Shown here: piece after piece, positions 59,292-64,000 of the stretch
How positions within the stretch are numbered: position 1 is the stretch's first letter
Layout of the letters: each line of letters starts with the position of its first letter
Assembly: GCA_027574665.1 (NCBI GenBank)
Contig: CM050658.1
Coordinates: forward strand, 23,510,317-23,574,316
Length of the DNA stretch: 64,000 bases
Origin: Rhynochetos jubatus
Lineage: Eukaryota; Chordata; Aves; Eurypygiformes; Rhynochetidae
Direction: 5' to 3'
Notes under the pieces: model-generated
Told to the model about the DNA's origin: nothing
The model's database searches: none
What the model saw: only the letters and a program-made list of their open reading frames with translations
Position numbers and translations under genes: made by a program

Positions 59292-62200
59292 TCAAAATGG
59301 GGGTAATGGGGGCGGGGTGGGGGGACGCGGCAGGCGGTTCCTGTTGTCTTGTGGCTGGAGGCCACTGAGCTGTTTCTGCTGCTGCGGGAGTAATGAGGGT
59401 GGGGTGGGGGGACAGGGCAGGTGGTCCAGTTCCTCCTCCAGCCTGAGGCTGATTGTTTGCTTCTCCTTCAGCAGAGCAGCAGGGGATGGGCTGGGGGGGC
59501 GAGGGGGACGGTCTGCTTTCTCTTGTGTCTGGAAGCCGCTGGCCTGGTTCCGACGGAGCAGAGCAGCCGGGGACGGGCTCGGGGGGCGCGGGGGCCGTGG
59601 GGAGGCCGGGCGTGCTGGTTTTCCTGGCTGCTGTGACCGCTCCTGGCTTTGGGTCCAGCTCTCAGGTGTTATGGGGCGGCTTATCCAGTCATCCGGCCGC
59701 GAGCCATAGCCGCTGGTGTCCGGCCGGGCAGCTGAAGCTGCCGAGTGGTGCCTGTGGAGAGAGGAGGCTGGTGAGGCCCTCAGCTGCAGACGGGACACAG
59801 GGACTGTCCTGCACAGCCTGGCCCAGAGCTGGCAAGGCTCACTGGCACGGGCTGAGCTGCTGGCACACCCTGACCGATGTGGACACCTGCACCTCATGGC
59901 AGCATTGGGCAGGGGAATTCCTGCGGACAGGTTCACCGCTCAGGAGCGGGCGCTGGCACGCCTCTCACTTTCTAGGGCAATCTTGTGCCCTGCTCTTCCT
60001 CTTCCTGACCTTGCTTTGCCTACGCCTGTCGCTCCTGGGGGCTGCTCTTGCCCGGGCACGGTCAGGTTGAGCCAACCCTGGCTCCAGTCAGAGCGGGCCC
60101 CCAGGAAGGAGGCCCCTGAGCCAAGAGGCCAATTAGAGCATCTGACAGCAGCAGAAGCCTCAGCGGAGTTCTCTGGCCAACCACCGATGACGCCACCGCA
60201 CAGCAGCCTGACTAGAAATGCTTCCTGGCTATGAGCAGCCATCGAAGGGGGCAGTGGGGGAAAATCAACGACTCACTCTCTTCTCTTGCTCTGCCGCCGG
60301 ATCACAACACAGCAGAAGATTATCCCAAGTGGTACACAAATCACGATTGCTACTGTGGCTATCATGCAGCGCCTTCGCTCGTCTTGGGGACAGAAGAGAC
60401 CTCCGGTGCTCTGCGGATTGTCAGCGCTTCTGGGCCCCTCGTTGTCCGCATCTGGAGGAGCAGTTGGGAATGTTGCAGCACGTTTGATACGGCCAGGCAG
60501 TTCTCCCTTTCCCCCCAGGGCTGGTGCCTGGAGGCACGCTCCCACCCTCTGGGACAGGTTCTCTCACTGAACAAACCTCAGAAGGCCAGAAGGAGAGAGC
60601 CCGGGGGGGGAGCGCAGCTGCTTGAGCACTCGCTCGCTCGAGGGACGCAGACCAATCCCATCCCCGCAGCAGGCAGTGCAACCCCCCAACTCTCCCTGCC
60701 CCGGGGCCAGCTCCCACACCCTGAGGGGATGGAGTCCGGCCTTGTCCAGAGACGCTTGAGCCTTGCTCTCCCCTTCTGCCTTTTCTCCAGCACAGGCACC
60801 GCTTGCCAGTGCTCCCAGGCTCTGGGACGTGTCCCCCACTTAGGCACCCGCGCAAGACTGCTCAATACCTGAGGCGACTCGAAAGAATTCATATACTTTG
60901 CCGTGGTGGTCTTTTCTGGGCTTCAGCAGCACTGCCAAAAAGCAGAGACAACAGGTAAAGCCTCAGCAGGGCCCAGGCACAGAGGACGCAAGATCCCAAA
61001 GGGTGACACCGGCTGGACACGGGACAGCGATTACCTGACGTGCCGGTGGCTGCCATCGCTGCTGTTTCTTCAGCAGAGGCTGGCAGTGAGCCGGCGCTGC
61101 TTTCCGCAAACAGCTCCTTCTGCACACCCTCTCGGTCCGTCTCTTGAGAAAGCAAGCGGGATATTTGGGTCAGAGGGATGCGTTCCCCATCAGGGAGACG
61201 GCATCGACTGGAGGCAGTACTCCTCAAAGGCACTGACAAGGTTTAGACAAAACGCCTGGGCTGTTGGGGCTGCACCGAGTCACTCGTGCAAGTAGCAGCC
61301 ACGCCTGGCCTGCTGGGAGTGCAGGAGCTTGCACGCCACCCTCTGGCCTGCACTGCACCTGCTGTGTTTTGGCCAGCTGCAAGGTGGCCTGCCTCCAGAG
61401 AGGACGGGAAGAAGCTGCAGCCAGGCCAGCTGGGGAAACAGCCCTGCTGGGAAGGGCTCCTCCACAAGGCCCTCTCGCCCTTCCCTGTAAGCACCAGCAA
61501 TGGCCGCATTCGGCCCATCCCAGCTACCGGTCTGCAGACGGGAAATGGAGCACAACCCAGAAAGCCTGCCCAATCACCATCTCCACCCGACTTCCAGCTC
61601 TAGGGAAGGGCAGCCGGTGTTGCTTGGGACCTCACTGCCGCCTGGAACCAGCCCAGTGGGCAAGCAGTGCTGCCCGTGAGCTGAACTCGGCACACGCCAG
61701 GCCCTCAAATCTGCCTGCCGACGTCTGCACACACCAGCTCTGAGCCGGACTGGTCAGACTGGGGCAGCAGCTGCCCCCGGCACTCGGCTCGACCCACAGA
61801 TTGCAGCAGAGGCCCTGCACCACCTCTGTGGCTCCCCAGCACCAGCGGAGCGTGAAACCCAGCATGGCTGCAGCCAGGCCCTGACCCATCCCTTCCAGCA
61901 GTGCAGGCAACAGCCTGCTCAGACATGGATGTAAAACCTCTGGTTGCCGAGTCTCGTGGCTAAGGCAGAGTGAAATCTACTCACCGAGTCTTTTCTGCAG
62001 TTCCTTCAGCATTTCCCTTAGGACCTCAGAAGGCTTCAGGGACGTTTTTCCTCCTTCAGCTTGGTACTTTGCTCTGGGAGGTCCTTAAGAGACATTACTC
62101 GGTTCAGTTTCACATGAGCAAATGACAGAAAACCCGTGCTTAGCCTGCTGGTCAGCAGAGACAGACTACTCACCCCCGCGACGCCAGCCGGGCTCTAGTG

Positions 62201-63264
62201 CCGCATCGGCCCGAGGAGCTGGAACAGTCCTGCCCACGGACACATCTGGAACTAAACACGCAGAGAAGTTTCCGTCATCTCCTGCGACCTCCATCGGCAG
62301 AACTGGATCGCAGAAGCGGAAAGGGGAGGGCACACATGCACAGGTCTCCATGCTCACAGCTGCAGAGGCGCCCGGCTGGCTGAGCCTGGGGCTTTGAGCT
62401 GGCAGCTCTCAGAGGGAGGAAAGAGCCGTGACGTACCCAGGTGCTCTCGCGGAGGCTCAGCCCTGGAACCCAGCTGGGAAGCTGCATCACCTTCATCTCC
62501 AGGCATGGCTGCAAAGAAGCACAGGACACAACAGCTCCCGTCACACAGTTGAAGGCACTCCTCCCGATGGGAGTGGCAGGGAGTGCAATTCAAAGATCCA
62601 CTCGGCGGCACTGGCCTCTCCCTTCCCCTCAGAGCACCGTACAGTGACCGCGTGGTGCCTGCAGTGAGTGGCGCTGTGCTGGGCCAAAAGGAATCCAGAG
62701 AAAGGACTCCCTGGAGCTCACACCGACTCTAACCTCACCCCCAGCACCCCTGATGTCTCAGCAGCCGGCACCTGCCGGGAGCAGCTCAGGCTCTCGGGGA
62801 CCAGCACAGACAGCTTTGCAAGGCAAAGCGCCCCGGGGCACATCACTACACCCAGCCTCTTGTCTCTCTGCTCTTCTCCATCTCTGTGGCTCCAAACCAA
62901 GATCCAGCTGAGAAGCTGCATAAGCACTGCCACCACCCTCATCTAGAAGCAAGCACAGATGCAAACCGTTTCCATCCCATGTTGGGATGCACTTAGTGAC
63001 CTGTGGGCACTGGAAGGGGGTCACGTAACAAGCTGGGAGCCAGGCATAGGTGGAGATTGCCAAAGCTGCAGAGGGGCCTGGTGACCTCGTGCCTGGCAAA
63101 ACCCACCATCCTCGCTTCTCTGGGAGAAGAACCCTCTGGCCTGTGAAAGGCTGCACCAGCGCAGCCCACGTACCTGCGGCCTGTGCTTGCCACGGGGCAG
63201 CCCAGGCAGCCTGGACATGCAGGGCCACAAGAAGGAGGAAGAGGAGGTAGCAGGCAGAGGCCAT
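59292..63264 (-). CDS. Array gene 7: intact type I membrane protein with proline-rich tail
   Basis: Exons: 63174-63264, 62437-62508, 62174-62251, 61985-62083, 61035-61232, 60869-60931, 60277-60451, 59292-59751. The total is 1236 nt, or 411 residues, the same length and domain order as gene 6. Differences seen include IPLTQISRLL (exon 5) for IPLTQMSRLL and AESSAGS for VEGSAGS. The intron between exons 3 and 4 has the longer CACATGAGCAAATGACAG form, as in gene 1. The last exon contains three imperfect proline-rich repeats of about 29 residues, each with a QxSGxQxQ-like core, before LPPF and the stop. Nothing indicates a pseudogene. Function unknown. Confidence 0.75.
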
Positions 63265-63285
63265 GGCTCCCTGTGCTCGCACCAC

Positions 63286-63341
<56 letters not shown>

Positions 63342-64000
63342 AGTCGGGGCCAGGGGCTGAGCGGTCAGTGCTTATGGCCAGCGTGGTGCCTCAGGGCTCT
63401 GTGACATCACAGCCCCGCTGTGACCTCACAAGTGGGCACGGCTGCATGGGGATGGCTCTCAGGCTGCCAGTGGAGCACCTCTGGAGCACAGCCAGGGAGG
63501 CAGCACGTCCTGTCAGGCAGCTCCATCCAAGGGCTGGGACACAGTCCCTCCCGGGGCAGAGCCCACAGCTCTGCCCTGTTTTCCGGTCACTGTCGCCGGC
63601 GCAGCGAGGAGCTGAGTCCCCCAGAACAACAGGAAACCACAGCCAAGGCATTGCTGACCTCCTCGGGTGCTGTTAGCAAACCCTCCTGAGGCTGCAGTGA
63701 GGGATTTCAGGCTCGAGACAAGTGCAGCTTCCCTCCCGTAGGCAGCCTTCGGGGTCCCGCAGGCTAACGAGTCACTTTTGTTTCAGGGGAAAGATGAAGC
63801 CTTTCCTTTTCCATTTCTTCTTCACGTGATGTTGAAGGGAACACTTGCTGTCAGGGTCCTCAAACAGCAAAGACAGTCAATAAAACAGAAATCCTATTCT
63901 CTTACATTATTTGACATGCCAAAGGAAACCTCCAGAGAGCACGCAGGGGGGGTATATGCTTCCTGACCAGCCTAGTGGCCTTCTAGGATGCCGCGAGTCC
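63265..64000. promoter_or_regulatory. Upstream region of gene 7 (cut by window end)
   Basis: (CTG)18 at 63287-63340 and the CRE-like site at 63400-63411. The expected CR1 copy would begin just beyond the window. Confidence 0.4.
63287..63340. repeat. (CTG)18 tract, gene 7
   Basis: Eighteen perfect CTG units, the longest in the window. Confidence 0.95.

Noticed and set aside
2930..63264. Assignment to LRRC37, butyrophilin/BG or another named clustered family
   Set aside because: No leucine-rich repeats, immunoglobulin fold cysteines, B30.2 domain or other diagnostic motif is visible; naming a family would be a guess.

Overview
This window looks like vertebrate nuclear DNA, most likely from a bird. 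It is GC-rich, its genes are split into small exons with canonical GT/AG borders, and every intergenic block carries a CR1-type LINE 3' end (minus strand) with an LTR inserted in it. That LTR starts TGTGCTGGTTTT, as many songbird ERV LTRs do. There are no operons, bacterial gene signals, rRNA or tRNA genes, or CRISPR arrays. Most long open frames on the plus strand are shadows of GC-rich repeats.

The window is almost entirely a tandem array. Seven head-to-tail copies of one gene lie on the minus strand, with start codons at 10431, 20934, 28673, 36436, 44175, 55501 and 63264. The usual period is 7.74 to 7.76 kb. I derived the gene model by following splice sites and phase. Exon 1 (91 nt) encodes a signal peptide. 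Exons 2, 3 and 4 are 72, 78 and 99 nt, exon 5 is 198 nt and exon 6 is 63 nt. Exon 7 (175 or 183 nt) carries one transmembrane helix. A last exon encodes a proline-rich cytoplasmic tail. All junctions from exon 1 to exon 7 are phase 1, and the frame is open in all seven copies. The product is a small type I single-pass membrane protein, 411 residues in the best copies (genes 6 and 7). I do not recognise the family.

Layout from left to right. 1-702: orphan tail exon. 702-1815: spacer. 1816-2929: 3' flank. 2930-10431: gene 1, whose exon 2-3-4 cassette is repeated five times (1053-bp period). 10432-13189: upstream flank plus CR1/LTR. 13190-15505: orphan tail and transmembrane exons. 15506-17733: spacer and 3' flank. 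17734-20934: gene 2. Genes 3, 4 and 5 follow as nearly identical 7.7-kb units up to 44175. 44176-46965: flank and CR1/LTR. 46966-49359: second orphan block. 49360-51535: spacer and flank. 51536-55501: gene 6. 59292-63264: gene 7. The window ends in the upstream flank of gene 7.

The copies differ in ways that suggest recent unequal exchange and conversion: cassette number, a CTG/CAG tract of 8 to 18 units just upstream of the start codon, three versions of the cytoplasmic tail (intact, frameshifted, replaced after a deletion), and an 87-bp minisatellite in the orphan tails. The array is the best candidate for an undescribed system: a fast-evolving, clustered receptor-like family whose extracellular part can lengthen by whole in-frame exon cassettes. 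Function, expression and correctness of the assembly cannot be settled from the sequence alone.
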